Shown: positions 8,548-16,476, counted from the stretch's first letter. The stretch is DNA of 17,185 bases from Holosporaceae bacterium 'Namur' (GCA_014116815.1 JACGYV010000028.1:1-17185); one strand, 5' to 3'. The notes: generated by a model from the letters alone, not told the origin. Numbers and translations: made by a program.

Positions 8548-8560
8548 TGAACATTGTTCA
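8548..8560. promoter_or_regulatory. candidate operator palindrome upstream of the GT-LRR/HEPN unit
   Basis: TGAACATTGTTCA is a perfect 13-bp inverted repeat (6-bp arms around one base) 37-49 bp upstream of the first start codon of the minus-strand unit. A TATAGT hexamer follows it on the minus strand and could be a -10 element. The size and place fit a repressor site, but no regulator gene is next to it and a chance palindrome cannot be excluded. Confidence 0.35.
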
Positions 8561-8733
8561 TATTGATGGAAGGGACAACTATTTTTATTATAATAAACTA
8601 ATAATATATGTTAAAAAATATTTAATTTAATATGTATAAGTATAGATAATATAAGAAAAACACAATGTGCTTCTTTTATAAACTATCACTGAAATATAAG
8701 AACTTAAATTTATCATAATATATAAACTAAAAA

Positions 8734-9300
8734 CTATTTTATATATTTAAGTTCACGATAAAGAGTAGAGCGTCCTATTTGTAATTGTCTTGCAGCATTA
8801 GTAGGGGATATGCCGGATTCAATTAGCTTGAGTGCAAAATCAAATTTCTCCTTATCTAAAGTTGGACGTCCGGGTTTCTTACCTTTTAAGCGTGCAGCAT
8901 TGATACCTTCTTTAGTACGTTCTGCAATTAACCGTCTTTCAAAGTGGGCTATAGCACCAAATACATGGAATATTAGCTCACCGGCTGCAGAAGAGGTATC
9001 AATCTTTTCTTCTAAAGACATTAAACCAATCTTGTGTACTTTAAGGTATTCTACTGTTTCAAGCAATTCTTTTAGACTGCGTCCTAAACGATCAAGGCGT
9101 ACTACGCAGAGAAGATTATTAGGTCTAGCATAGGCAATCAGCGCCTCAAGACCTGGGCGTTTAAAAACCTTACCGCTAATCACATCTTCAAATATCTTTA
9201 TAGCTCCTACTTCATTCAAGCGTTGACGTTGTGCGTCTAATTCTTGTTGTTGTGTTGACACTCGAGCATAGCCTAAAACATTACCCATTAATTGCTCCAC
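8734..9300 (-). CDS. serine recombinase, resolvase/invertase family, complete
   Basis: A 188-residue small serine recombinase of the Tn3 resolvase/Pin type. The catalytic domain starts with LGYARVSTQQQELDAQRQRL (nucleophile S15). R68, D70, R71 and R74 in VVRLDRLGRSLKEL match the known active-site residues. An E-helix follows (AHFERRLIAERTKEGI), then a GRP linker and a C-terminal helix-turn-helix (SPTNAARQLQIGRSTLYREL, about 165-184). The length is normal and all key residues are present, so the enzyme should work. ATG 9300 is used here, but the ATG four codons later (before GNVLGYAR) is equally good. No transposase lies next to it, so it is an orphan of an older transposon or plasmid resolution system. 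Its likely target lies in the repeated motifs just upstream (9332-9415). It is clearly different from the truncated resolvase at 16612. Confidence 0.93.
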   Translation of the reverse strand: MEQLMGNVLGYARVSTQQQELDAQRQRLNEVGAIKIFEDVISGKVFKRPGLEALIAYARPNNLLCVVRLDRLGRSLKELLETVEYLKVHKIGLMSLEEKIDTSSAAGELIFHVFGAIAHFERRLIAERTKEGINAARLKGKKPGRPTLDKEKFDFALKLIESGISPTNAARQLQIGRSTLYRELKYIK

Positions 9301-9331
9301 TTATAAATACTTAGAAAATCACTTAATCATC

Positions 9332-9415
9332 TGTCCCTAAATCGTTCGTTTTAGAGATGGCCCTCCTTTCATATCAGTTCATACTAAAAGCTTGTCTCTA
9401 AAATACGTCCCTAAA
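9332..9415. promoter_or_regulatory. candidate resolvase recombination site (GTCYCTAAA motif cluster)
   Basis: Four copies of GTCYCTAAA-like sequence lie upstream of the complete serine resolvase. Two face each other at 9333-9341 and 9349-9358, giving a 28-bp imperfect palindrome (9332-9359), the usual length of a resolvase subsite I. Two more are direct copies at 9394-9402 and 9407-9415. Resolvases commonly act on arrays of such inverted half-sites beside their own gene, which would also let the protein repress itself. An insertion-sequence end is the alternative. Confidence 0.45.
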
Positions 9416-9449
9416 CTACACTTACCTTTAAATATCTTTATACCTTTTA

Positions 9450-9603
9450 TGGACACCCCTCAAAAAATCTTTATTGAAAAGGGAATTCAGAATTTATTTT
9501 CTACGAAAGTTGTAGGTATAATACCGGATTCTAAAATAGATACTAACCTTATAATTAAAGCTTTTGACCAGGTTATAAGCATAAAACTAAATTCAACCCA
9601 TTG
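9450..9603 (+). pseudogene. possible IS3-family transposase (OrfB) fragment
   Basis: A 50-codon frame reads MDTPQKIFIEKG, then IQNLFSTKVVGIIPDSKI and DTNLIIKAFDQVI. This resembles the DDE core of IS3 OrfB proteins (VxDLFSRKVVG ... T-x-LVI-x-AL-x-xAI), which precedes the catalytic HSDRG motif. Here the frame stops before that motif, and the expected TDITY segment and second Trp are missing. If the match is right, this is a short decayed relic. If it is wrong, the frame is a chance one. Confidence 0.3.
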
Positions 9604-9916
9604 ATGTTATGGTAGTATTGCAAAGAATAAGATTGAAGGAAGAAGTTATCTAGTTTTATGAGGTTTTTTAAAATTCATAAGCAGGAGTAGGTAAATTAAA
9701 TTCTCCCCTCATCAAAGTATTTAATATTTATAGGTGAGCTTTTAAGCAAGTAATAAAGCTACCGCTTAAATAGCATGGTTATTGTCTCAATGTCTCGGAT
9801 GAAAAAAGGTGGAGTAATTTGTCTCTCTCACTAAACTATAAAATAATATAAAAATTGTAGATTAAATAGCATTTTACTCATAAAATGACACCATATTATT
9901 TAAATTGGTATATCCC

Positions 9917-11494
9917 ATGTTGGATAAAAGCAAAAATTTCGAAAATATTGTACCTGCTGATGAAGAACCACAGGAAGATTGGTTAGAGAAATGGTTAGCA
10001 GAGATCGGCAAAGAGGATAAAGAGCCGGAAAGTGAGAATCCTAATCTTGTTGATGAAGAACCACAGAAAGATGATATAGAGAAATATTTAGATGAGATTG
10101 ATAGAGAGTATCCTACTATGGAGAATGAAGAACTTACTAAAAGCTACCCTTGGTATAAAGGGTTTACTCCAACAGCAACCGAAGCTCCACCTCTTGATTT
10201 AAACTCCCCTTACCTCGACTTAGAAATTCAGTTTGCTGAATTTAAAGAGCATGAAAAAGTTGTGATGGCTATGGCTCCCCTAAATAGCTCCGGAGATATT
10301 TACCATATGCTGGCATTCACTATACTATCCAAGCACCACAATAAGTTGGTGCCTAAAATATTGCTAACTCATGATAAGGATGCTAATAATGAAATATTCC
10401 CCAAGTCCGGCGAGTTAAATACCGGAGACCAAGTTAATAGAGCTTTAAGTTTTGTCAAAACTTTAGGTTATAAAGATAACTTTGAAGCTTTAAAAATTGT
10501 TAGTCCTGCATGTTACCAGGACAGAAGGCAAGAAACATTAGATAAAGTGTTGGAAGAAAAAGGGTATAAATATTACATTGATCATAGGCTATCAACTACA
10601 ATAATCTCTAATCATTTTAATGAACATGGTTTTGATAAGACTACTAGCATATTAAGAGATGGTTTTAAGAAATGGGAAGAAGAAGATAATGTTCGACCTG
10701 AAATTAGAGTAAATATAAAGATGTCAGTAATTAAAAGTTTAATAAATATAAATAATAAGATAGACCCTAAAAGTGAAGAAATAAAAAAACCTACTATCAT
10801 TTTTCATGCACGATATTCCGATAAAGCAAACTCCAAACAAAATACTTTGATTAATCTTTTAAATGAGCTAGCTTCCTCTCTGCAAGAACGTTATAATATT
10901 ATAACAATTCATGCGGATAATAGAAAGAATAAAGAAGGGAAAATAAAAAATTCCATAGCTAACATTTACCCATTTAAGTATGAAATATCAAATGACCAAG
11001 ATTATACAAAATTAGCCCACCTTCGACTTTTAACATGTTTATATGAGGATCGGGAGAAGATTAACTTACATGGTATAATAGGAACTACAAGCGGCACTTT
11101 AGATTTAGCTGCCTTTATTGGGCATAAGGTATTAAATATACATCAAGTTACTACTCCTTTTAACTATCAAGATTACCGCATATTCATGCAAAGCACCTTT
11201 CTATCTATTCAAGCATGGTGGGGAGAAGAATATAAAGACAAATCATTTAACGAAGAATGTAAATTATGGCTAAGCAACCAATCAACAAATAAAATAGAAT
11301 GTTTACCTATAAAGGGTATAAAAAATATCGATCCTCAATGTGAAGAATTTAGATTATTAAGGAAAATAACTAATATTAATAATAAGGAAGCTGAAAGGCA
11401 ATCTTTCGTCGAACGCTTAGAAAAACAAATAATACATAGGCTATCATCTGCCCAGCAAGAAAACACTGAAAAGAATGTAATTATAAGGCAATAA
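9917..11494 (+). CDS. GT-B glycosyltransferase-like protein with acidic N-terminal repeat
   Basis: A 525-residue protein from ATG 9917. An in-frame TTG at 9905 would add four residues, and neither start has a clear Shine-Dalgarno sequence. The N-terminal 65 residues are acidic and hold two copies of a roughly 20-residue unit (ADEEPQEDWLEKWLAEI and VDEEPQKDDIEKYLDEI). A GT-B-like first domain begins near 115 (VVMAMAPLNSSGDIYHMLAF). A second Rossmann-like unit begins near 293 (TIIFHARYSDKANS ... YNIITIHAD). Near 386-410, GIIGTTSGTLDLAAFIGHKV resembles the donor-site loop of heptosyltransferases (GT9) and related enzymes (I-x-G-x-x-S-G-x-x-x-L-A-A-x-x-G-x-x-V). There is no signal peptide or membrane helix. 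It would transfer a sugar to an unknown acceptor. It has its own transcription unit, opposite in direction to the first GT-like gene. The fold call is inference from motifs. Confidence 0.65.
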   Translation: MLDKSKNFENIVPADEEPQEDWLEKWLAEIGKEDKEPESENPNLVDEEPQKDDIEKYLDEIDREYPTMENEELTKSYPWYKGFTPTATEAPPLDLNSPYLDLEIQFAEFKEHEKVVMAMAPLNSSGDIYHMLAFTILSKHHNKLVPKILLTHDKDANNEIFPKSGELNTGDQVNRALSFVKTLGYKDNFEALKIVSPACYQDRRQETLDKVLEEKGYKYYIDHRLSTTIISNHFNEHGFDKTTSILRDGFKKWEEEDNVRPEIRVNIKMSVIKSLININNKIDPKSEEIKKPTIIFHARYSDKANSKQNTLINLLNELASSLQERYNIITIHADNRKNKEGKIKNSIANIYPFKYEISNDQDYTKLAHLRLLTCLYEDREKINLHGIIGTTSGTLDLAAFIGHKVLNIHQVTTPFNYQDYRIFMQSTFLSIQAWWGEEYKDKSFNEECKLWLSNQSTNKIECLPIKGIKNIDPQCEEFRLLRKITNINNKEAERQSFVERLEKQIIHRLSSAQQENTEKNVIIRQ

Positions 11495-11669
11495 GAGTGA
11501 CTAACAGCAGTTAAGACCTTATATACTTGGATTAACTGTTGACACATCACCTAACTTATAGCTGAAGCTCAATTTGTAAAAATTGTATGTGAAGGATTTT
11601 TATTGAGGTGGAATGATCTGAAATCCCTGTTTTTAGCCTTCCAGGTAAAATTGGAATAATTTAGCTACC

Positions 11670-11859
11670 CTACTTGCCTACCTCTTTTATATTCAGATAA
11701 TACCTTGTACGTTTGCGCTCCCCCCTACGAGTAAGGGCACCCTTTCAACTAGATCATGTAAACCCCTTGTTGTAGTTGCACGTGTCGTTTTAGTAATACT
11801 TAGGTAATTTTCTGCACTCAACCCACCTTGAAAACCCGGTGATCCTTTATGGTTACTGC
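11670..11859 (-). pseudogene. Fic-family protein, C-terminal winged-helix fragment, frameshifted
   Basis: On the minus strand the frame from about 11859 reads GSNHKGSPGFQGGLSAENY, then LSITKTTRATTTRGLHDLVER, and shifts frame at 11740-11743. In the next frame it continues GALTRRGERKRTRYYLNI to a TAG at 11672-11670. Joined together these match the C-terminal winged helix of many Fic (AMP-transferase) proteins: GFEGGLS-x-x-x-Y-x-x-x-T-x-x-SRATATRDL-x-DLVE-x-GAL. One missing G in the run GGGTGCC explains the shift. The catalytic Fic domain (HPFxxGNGR) is absent upstream, where the second ankyrin gene ends 56 bp away. This is a dead remnant, probably left by rearrangement. Confidence 0.72.
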
Positions 11860-11915
11860 CAACTTATTAAGTCTACAGCCACCAACTTGATAATACCTCC
11901 ATAAAAACAGCTTTT

Positions 11916-13385
11916 CTACATTCCTATAGAATCAGAGTTTAATATCTCTCTTTTAGAACGAATCTCATTTATTCTATCTACCCATAAATTTACAACTTTA
12001 GCTCCCATGCTTTCTGAAAAGGAAGGATAAATTTGAGTATTTAACGTATCGTTATGTTTAAGCTTAGGATGTGCCATATAATAGTAAGCAATCTTATTTA
12101 AGATTTCATTAGGTATTATCATCTCTTGAGTTTCTCCCATTATCGTAAGCTTATCTGATGTATACGAATTATAGAACGATGCTACATAATTACCTAGCGG
12201 GGTTAGTATTCCGTTTCGGATATATTTATCTTCAACATAATAAACATATGAATCTTGGATAGATAGTTTTTGTTGATACATAATGGTTTCTAGAGCCCCA
12301 AAATTCCTAGCAAGCTTTGTATCATCCATACATATAATTTTTGATATGAATTTAATATAATTTATTTGTAAATCATAGCTAGTAATGCCAGATATAAATG
12401 AATAAGTATTATATCTTATATTAAAACATGACTTTAATTGATTAGAAGTAGTAGTGTCTATTGCTGAAGGAAGAAGTACTTGATGGTTGTTTATTATATC
12501 TGTTGCCAATTTGTATCGTTGGCCAGTAATAGCTCCGATTACTGCTATGCCTTTATTCGCCCCTTGGCTCATCAACCATTCTACTAACTCTTTTTGTCCA
12601 CTGTAAGCAGCTCCTCTTATAGCCTTATCTTTACTTGCTCCTTGGCTCATCAACCATTCTACTAACTCTTTTTGTCCACCGTAAGCAGCTCTTGCTATAG
12701 CCCTATCTTTACTTGCCCCTTGACTTATCAGCCATTCTACTAACTCTTTTTGTCCACCTTGAGCAGCTCCTTTCGCAGCCTCAACTTTACTTGCTCCTTG
12801 ACTTATCAGCCATTCTACTATTTCTTTTTGTCCACCATTAGCAGCTCCTTCTACAGCCACATCTTTACTTGCTCCTTGGCTTACCAACCATTCTATCAAC
12901 TCTTTATATCCATCATAAGCAGCTCCTATTACAGCTAGATCTTTACTTGCTCCTTGGCTTATCAGCCATTCTAGCAGTTCTTTTTGCCCACCTTGAGCAG
13001 CTCCTACTACAGCCATATCTTTACTTGCTCCTTGATTAAGCAACTCCTTTACATGTTTATCGTGCCCTCCCATGGCAAACCCATATACTATTGAGTCTTT
13101 ATTAACACCATAAGGTTTTAAAAATTTGATTGCCTCTATTTCTTTATTGCACGCTAATATTGCTGTCGCACTTAACTCTGTGTTATAAGCTACTTTATTG
13201 ATATCCAGGTTAGGTATCCTTTGTAATTCTTCATGATTTTGTTTCCTTGCGCATTCAATAATTTTTAGAATAATCGGATCCTTTATCTCATACTTTCCTA
13301 TTCGGGCATTTTCATTTTTTAATTCTTTATTAGTAATAGGGGTTCTAAGCGTAAACCTCAGATTTTTCCGAGGCACTCTTTTCAA
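11916..13385 (-). CDS. ankyrin-like repeat protein with 26-residue units and F-box/PRANC-like motif
   Basis: Up to 489 residues. Residues 93-300 are eight tandem units of exactly 26 residues with the pattern GASKD-x-AV-x-GAA-x-GGQKELVEWLISQ, the last degenerate. This keeps the two ankyrin helices but has a shortened loop compared with the usual 33. Residues 301-489 are non-repeat. They include IIPNEILNKIAYYY (423-436), similar to the F-box/PRANC motif of Orientia and poxvirus ankyrin proteins. The 5' end is odd: the only early start is TTG 13385 (or GTG 13376), one base after the tnpA stop, with no Shine-Dalgarno sequence. Codons 1-16 lie inside the Tn3 terminal repeat (13339-13376), so native sequence begins near I17. 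The gene was probably truncated by the transposon, or now depends on tnpA transcription. Protein binding is the likely role if it is expressed. Confidence 0.8.
   Translation of the reverse strand: MKRVPRKNLRFTLRTPITNKELKNENARIGKYEIKDPIILKIIECARKQNHEELQRIPNLDINKVAYNTELSATAILACNKEIEAIKFLKPYGVNKDSIVYGFAMGGHDKHVKELLNQGASKDMAVVGAAQGGQKELLEWLISQGASKDLAVIGAAYDGYKELIEWLVSQGASKDVAVEGAANGGQKEIVEWLISQGASKVEAAKGAAQGGQKELVEWLISQGASKDRAIARAAYGGQKELVEWLMSQGASKDKAIRGAAYSGQKELVEWLMSQGANKGIAVIGAITGQRYKLATDIINNHQVLLPSAIDTTTSNQLKSCFNIRYNTYSFISGITSYDLQINYIKFISKIICMDDTKLARNFGALETIMYQQKLSIQDSYVYYVEDKYIRNGILTPLGNYVASFYNSYTSDKLTIMGETQEMIIPNEILNKIAYYYMAHPKLKHNDTLNTQIYPSFSESMGAKVVNLWVDRINEIRSKREILNSDSIGM
12486..13109 (-). 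repeat. eight 78-bp tandem coding repeats
   Basis: Exactly in-phase 78-bp units encode the 26-residue ankyrin-like repeats of the minus-strand gene. Units in the middle are very alike (each contains a near copy of CTTGCTCCTTGGCTTATCAG on the plus strand), which shows recent tandem duplication. The outermost units are more diverged. This is a protein-coding repeat and not a CRISPR: there are no unique spacers. Confidence 0.9.
13339..13376 (+). repeat. Tn3-family terminal inverted repeat (tnpA end)
   Basis: A 38-bp sequence starting GGGGTTCTAAGCG lies 11 bp beyond the tnpA stop codon, exactly where the tnpA-side end of a Tn3-family element is expected. It has the family's typical GGGG start. 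The other repeat (ending ...AGAACCCC) is not in the window because the right IS6 copy cuts the element. The 5 bp outside (13334-13338, TAATA) would be one half of the target duplication. Confidence 0.72.
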
Positions 13386-13386
13386 T

Positions 13387-16300
13387 CTAAATATCTAAAA
13401 TTAATTGCCTGATTATCTCATCTAAATCAATAATATTGTCATTAGAAAAGACAAGATGTCCGTGGAAATGTATATGTTGCCAAGCGACAGGAGATATTCT
13501 CCGTAATAACTCTAATGCTTTTTGGTTACCTTCCGCCTCATACTTTTCCTGAAGTTTTGAAAGGATTGTTGAATTGTAATGAATAATTGCATTGGCAATT
13601 AGCCGGCCGCACTGATTACTGATTTCAAGAGCAATATCAGTCTTTCCAATTAGTTGTTTTCTACCATAGGCTTGAGCAATGGAGGATCTAAGCTGGTGAT
13701 ATGACTCCACGCGGTTTTGCGAGCGATGTGTATTACGTTGAATGTTTGGATCAAGCAAATATTTTAGTGTATGAATACTCCTGATTAGCTTATCAAATTC
13801 AAATAATGCTCTGCGTGTACGGTGCTCCTGCTTATAGGTACAAAGCTTTCTAATCAAGGTACTTTGAGTAATTTCTTTTAGCCCCAAAGTGGCAATAATC
13901 CTTTGCTGATTAGACCATTCTGATTCGATTAATTGGCGGTCAATTTCCCCTATAGGCTGAATTAGGTATTTTTGATATTCTTGGTGATTTGCACCACAAT
14001 ACAAATGCTTTAGCTGAGTTTCAACATTGGTAAATCTTGGGTACAATTTTCCGCCAAACCAATGCATAATAGCAAAGTTTGCTCTATTTATGCTGTGCAT
14101 GTCTCCAGTAATAATGTCTGGGGATATTTCAGTTGTATTGTTATGCCAAATATCAAATACAAAATAGCTTTCATGTTCATTAGCTCCTATTAGTTCTGTC
14201 TGGAGTGGTACATGATTCGCCAAAAGGGTATATGCCACAATACCTTTACCTTTTCTGAAGTACTTTTTAGAGTACCTGGTTTTTATGGTTGGAGTCTCGG
14301 CCTCAAATTTTTGTCCATCAAGGCCACCATAAAGCACTTCAAGATCAAATGAATAGAATGGAAAAATAGACATACGCGCGATATCATTACTGATTAAATC
14401 ATTGGCAGCCTTGAGAGTTGCTAGCCGAATGCGGGATTGAAGAGTATCTTGTAATGCTGCATATGGAATGTTGGAAATATCCGACATATTTAAATTGCCA
14501 TTATTCATAGCTTGAGCAATTATGGCTGCGATTAAACAATCTTCTTTTGCCGGGTTCTTGGTATAGCGCGGTTGCACGTGGGTAAATGCTGATAAGAATC
14601 CAGAACTTTTATCAACGAATCTCAACACATCGATAATATCACAAAATGGCAATTGTTCATAAAAACGGCATTGAATTTGCTCATCTTCATTGGTCTTGAT
14701 TTTTTGTAAATGCAATGTTTTATCTTTTTCGTTATAATGTAGATGCTTGAGCATACCTTTACGCAATGTCTTATTAAAAGTCTTCCAAAGTTGATGTAAT
14801 TCTGCAAATAAGTCATCCAGTTGCTCAGTGATTGGCCTGGTTAAGGCTGGAATGTTGAGCTGTTGAATTATATCCTCTTTTTCCTCTAATGACACTAGTT
14901 CTTGGCTGAGTGAGCGAAATTGAAGACTATCTTCCAAATAAATCGCACCGGTTTTAAGGCTTTCATTGAGTCGACGGTAAATCAGGTATTCATACCGATA
15001 TGGGTTAATTCTAGTTGGTTTGTTACCATCCTTAATAGTTAAGTATTGCTCAAGTTTAGCCGAGATGGTGTTATCAGGACAATCACCTATTTCTGGGGCT
15101 AATCGCTTAGATTTAAACTCAGCTTTAATCCATTGAATGGCTGAGAGCCAAGGGTTTTCTTGGTTTATGCTCGAAAAATCAAGTGCTCCGACTAAATGGC
15201 GTAAATTAGACTTAATACTACGTTTAAAGATATCAATAGTTTGCCAATAGAAGTCCACTTCTTGCAGAGGTTTTTTACCAAGGTTTGATACTTTGCTTAG
15301 CAACTTATCTCTGGATAAAATTGAGAAGGCTTTTTGGCGCACAAGCCCGAAACTAACCTCATCGGATAACGTATCATCAACATATAGTTGAGCTAAACGT
15401 CTCATTGTAATAAACTCTTCACGTTGGCTCATAACATGCTGAGAAAATTTAGTATTGGATGATTCTTTAATTTTATCTTCAATTTGTTTGAAATGATAAC
15501 AAAATGCACTAATCAAGTTGTCACTGATTTGCTGGTAGCGTTTCCAAGCATAGCATAGTAGGTATAAATAGGTTTGTGTAATTTTTAAGCGTTCACGTAA
15601 ATCGTAGACAGTGTAGTAATTGATTAAGTTGGCGTAATAATGCATGTTTTGCTGTGATAGATTAAGGTTTGGAATCAGCCTTTTAGTGATTTGATAAACC
15701 GATCTCAACATGTCCATCTTCTGTCGTTCTTCTATCATCATGTGTAGTTTGAAATCCTTAGCATCCTGCTTAATCGCGGCCAATTTAGATAAAGTGCCTT
15801 CCTCAATTAATAAGGCTTGTAATACCTTTTCGTCTTCAGGTATCAGATAGCGGTGTATGATATCAGCCAAGCGCTTACGTTCGATATTTATAACTGAGCT
15901 AATAATTGTTTGGAGTGTAGTATATCCCGGGCGAATAATTTTTTTGGTTTGTAAATGGGACAATAGCTCCATAGTAATGAACTGAGGATTCATATCACGC
16001 AAAAGAATTTTAGCTGCATGCGAATATAATAACTGTTGATAGGAGTTATTCCATAATCTATACCCAAAAAGCTCAATTATAGCATTGCATTGAGTATAAT
16101 ACTCATATTTGCTAATAGTATTTACTTCCAGTTGTTGATTTAAGAAATATTGTTGCATAATAAAGCCATAATCTTCCGGATCAATATCATCCCATGTTAT
16201 GCGAAAAAACATTTTTACCGCTTTAAAATAACCAATTTGTAAAATACAGTGTATTTTGGCTGATAAACTCTGACGGCTCAAGGCAACTTGTAGTTCTTTA

Positions 16301-16413
16301 TCAGTTAAGGTGAAATATTCCAAACGTTGTTCATAGTTAAAGTCCGGCATCTCATATAAGGCTGCTCTCTCTGCTTCAGATAAAAGTGTTAGTTGTTTAT
16401 TAACAGCGCGCAT
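13387..16413 (-). CDS. tnpA: Tn3-family transposase TnpA
   Basis: A full-length 1008-residue transposase that carries out replicative transposition by acting on the 38-bp ends. The N terminus has the DUF4158-type start (LLSEAERAALYEMPDFNYEQR). The DDE catalytic residues are visible as D699 (YGGLDGQKFE), D771 (IITGDMHSIN) and E903 (NRVESYHQLRSSIA). The C terminus carries the family signature ISPVAWQHIHFHGHLVF. There are no internal stops or frameshifts, so the enzyme looks intact. The ATG at 16413 lacks an evident Shine-Dalgarno sequence but fits the family start. The stop is followed after one base by the TTG of the ankyrin frame. Transcription starts toward the left from the res region, where the resolvase would normally repress it. 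With tnpR truncated, tnpA may be derepressed, and cointegrates would need another resolvase (inference). Confidence 0.97.
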   Translation of the reverse strand: MRAVNKQLTLLSEAERAALYEMPDFNYEQRLEYFTLTDKELQVALSRQSLSAKIHCILQIGYFKAVKMFFRITWDDIDPEDYGFIMQQYFLNQQLEVNTISKYEYYTQCNAIIELFGYRLWNNSYQQLLYSHAAKILLRDMNPQFITMELLSHLQTKKIIRPGYTTLQTIISSVINIERKRLADIIHRYLIPEDEKVLQALLIEEGTLSKLAAIKQDAKDFKLHMMIEERQKMDMLRSVYQITKRLIPNLNLSQQNMHYYANLINYYTVYDLRERLKITQTYLYLLCYAWKRYQQISDNLISAFCYHFKQIEDKIKESSNTKFSQHVMSQREEFITMRRLAQLYVDDTLSDEVSFGLVRQKAFSILSRDKLLSKVSNLGKKPLQEVDFYWQTIDIFKRSIKSNLRHLVGALDFSSINQENPWLSAIQWIKAEFKSKRLAPEIGDCPDNTISAKLEQYLTIKDGNKPTRINPYRYEYLIYRRLNESLKTGAIYLEDSLQFRSLSQELVSLEEKEDIIQQLNIPALTRPITEQLDDLFAELHQLWKTFNKTLRKGMLKHLHYNEKDKTLHLQKIKTNEDEQIQCRFYEQLPFCDIIDVLRFVDKSSGFLSAFTHVQPRYTKNPAKEDCLIAAIIAQAMNNGNLNMSDISNIPYAALQDTLQSRIRLATLKAANDLISNDIARMSIFPFYSFDLEVLYGGLDGQKFEAETPTIKTRYSKKYFRKGKGIVAYTLLANHVPLQTELIGANEHESYFVFDIWHNNTTEISPDIITGDMHSINRANFAIMHWFGGKLYPRFTNVETQLKHLYCGANHQEYQKYLIQPIGEIDRQLIESEWSNQQRIIATLGLKEITQSTLIRKLCTYKQEHRTRRALFEFDKLIRSIHTLKYLLDPNIQRNTHRSQNRVESYHQLRSSIAQAYGRKQLIGKTDIALEISNQCGRLIANAIIHYNSTILSKLQEKYEAEGNQKALELLRRISPVAWQHIHFHGHLVFSNDNIIDLDEIIRQLILDI

Positions 16414-16476
16414 TTAGGTTATGATGCTCATATATTTAAATCAAATTATTAAATTATTACTTTCTTATAATACTTT

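Larger units (their letters stand above)
9301..9916. other. intergenic region between resolvase and second GT-B-like gene
   Basis: About 600 bp without an intact gene. It contains the GTCYCTAAA motif cluster (9332-9415) and a decayed possible IS3 transposase fragment (9450-9603). The rest (9604-9904) is AT-rich. I see no RNA gene there and no clear promoter. Confidence 0.5.

Noticed and set aside
11500..11540. CAGTTAA ... TTAACTG inverted repeat after the second GT-like gene as a terminator
   Set aside because: The 7-bp AT-rich arms are separated by a long loop and there is no following T tract.
11880..11894. Fifteen bases matching the IS6 leader (144-158) at 14 of 15 positions, as a possible third IS6 relic
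   Set aside because: The match is too short, and the neighbouring sequence shows neither a terminal repeat nor transposase codons.
12486..13109. Regular 78-bp repeats that could suggest a CRISPR array
   Set aside because: The repeats are contiguous, in frame and protein-coding, with no unique spacers between constant repeats.
14622..14816. 64-codon minus-strand frame inside tnpA
   Set aside because: It lies in another frame within the intact transposase gene and has no recognisable features.
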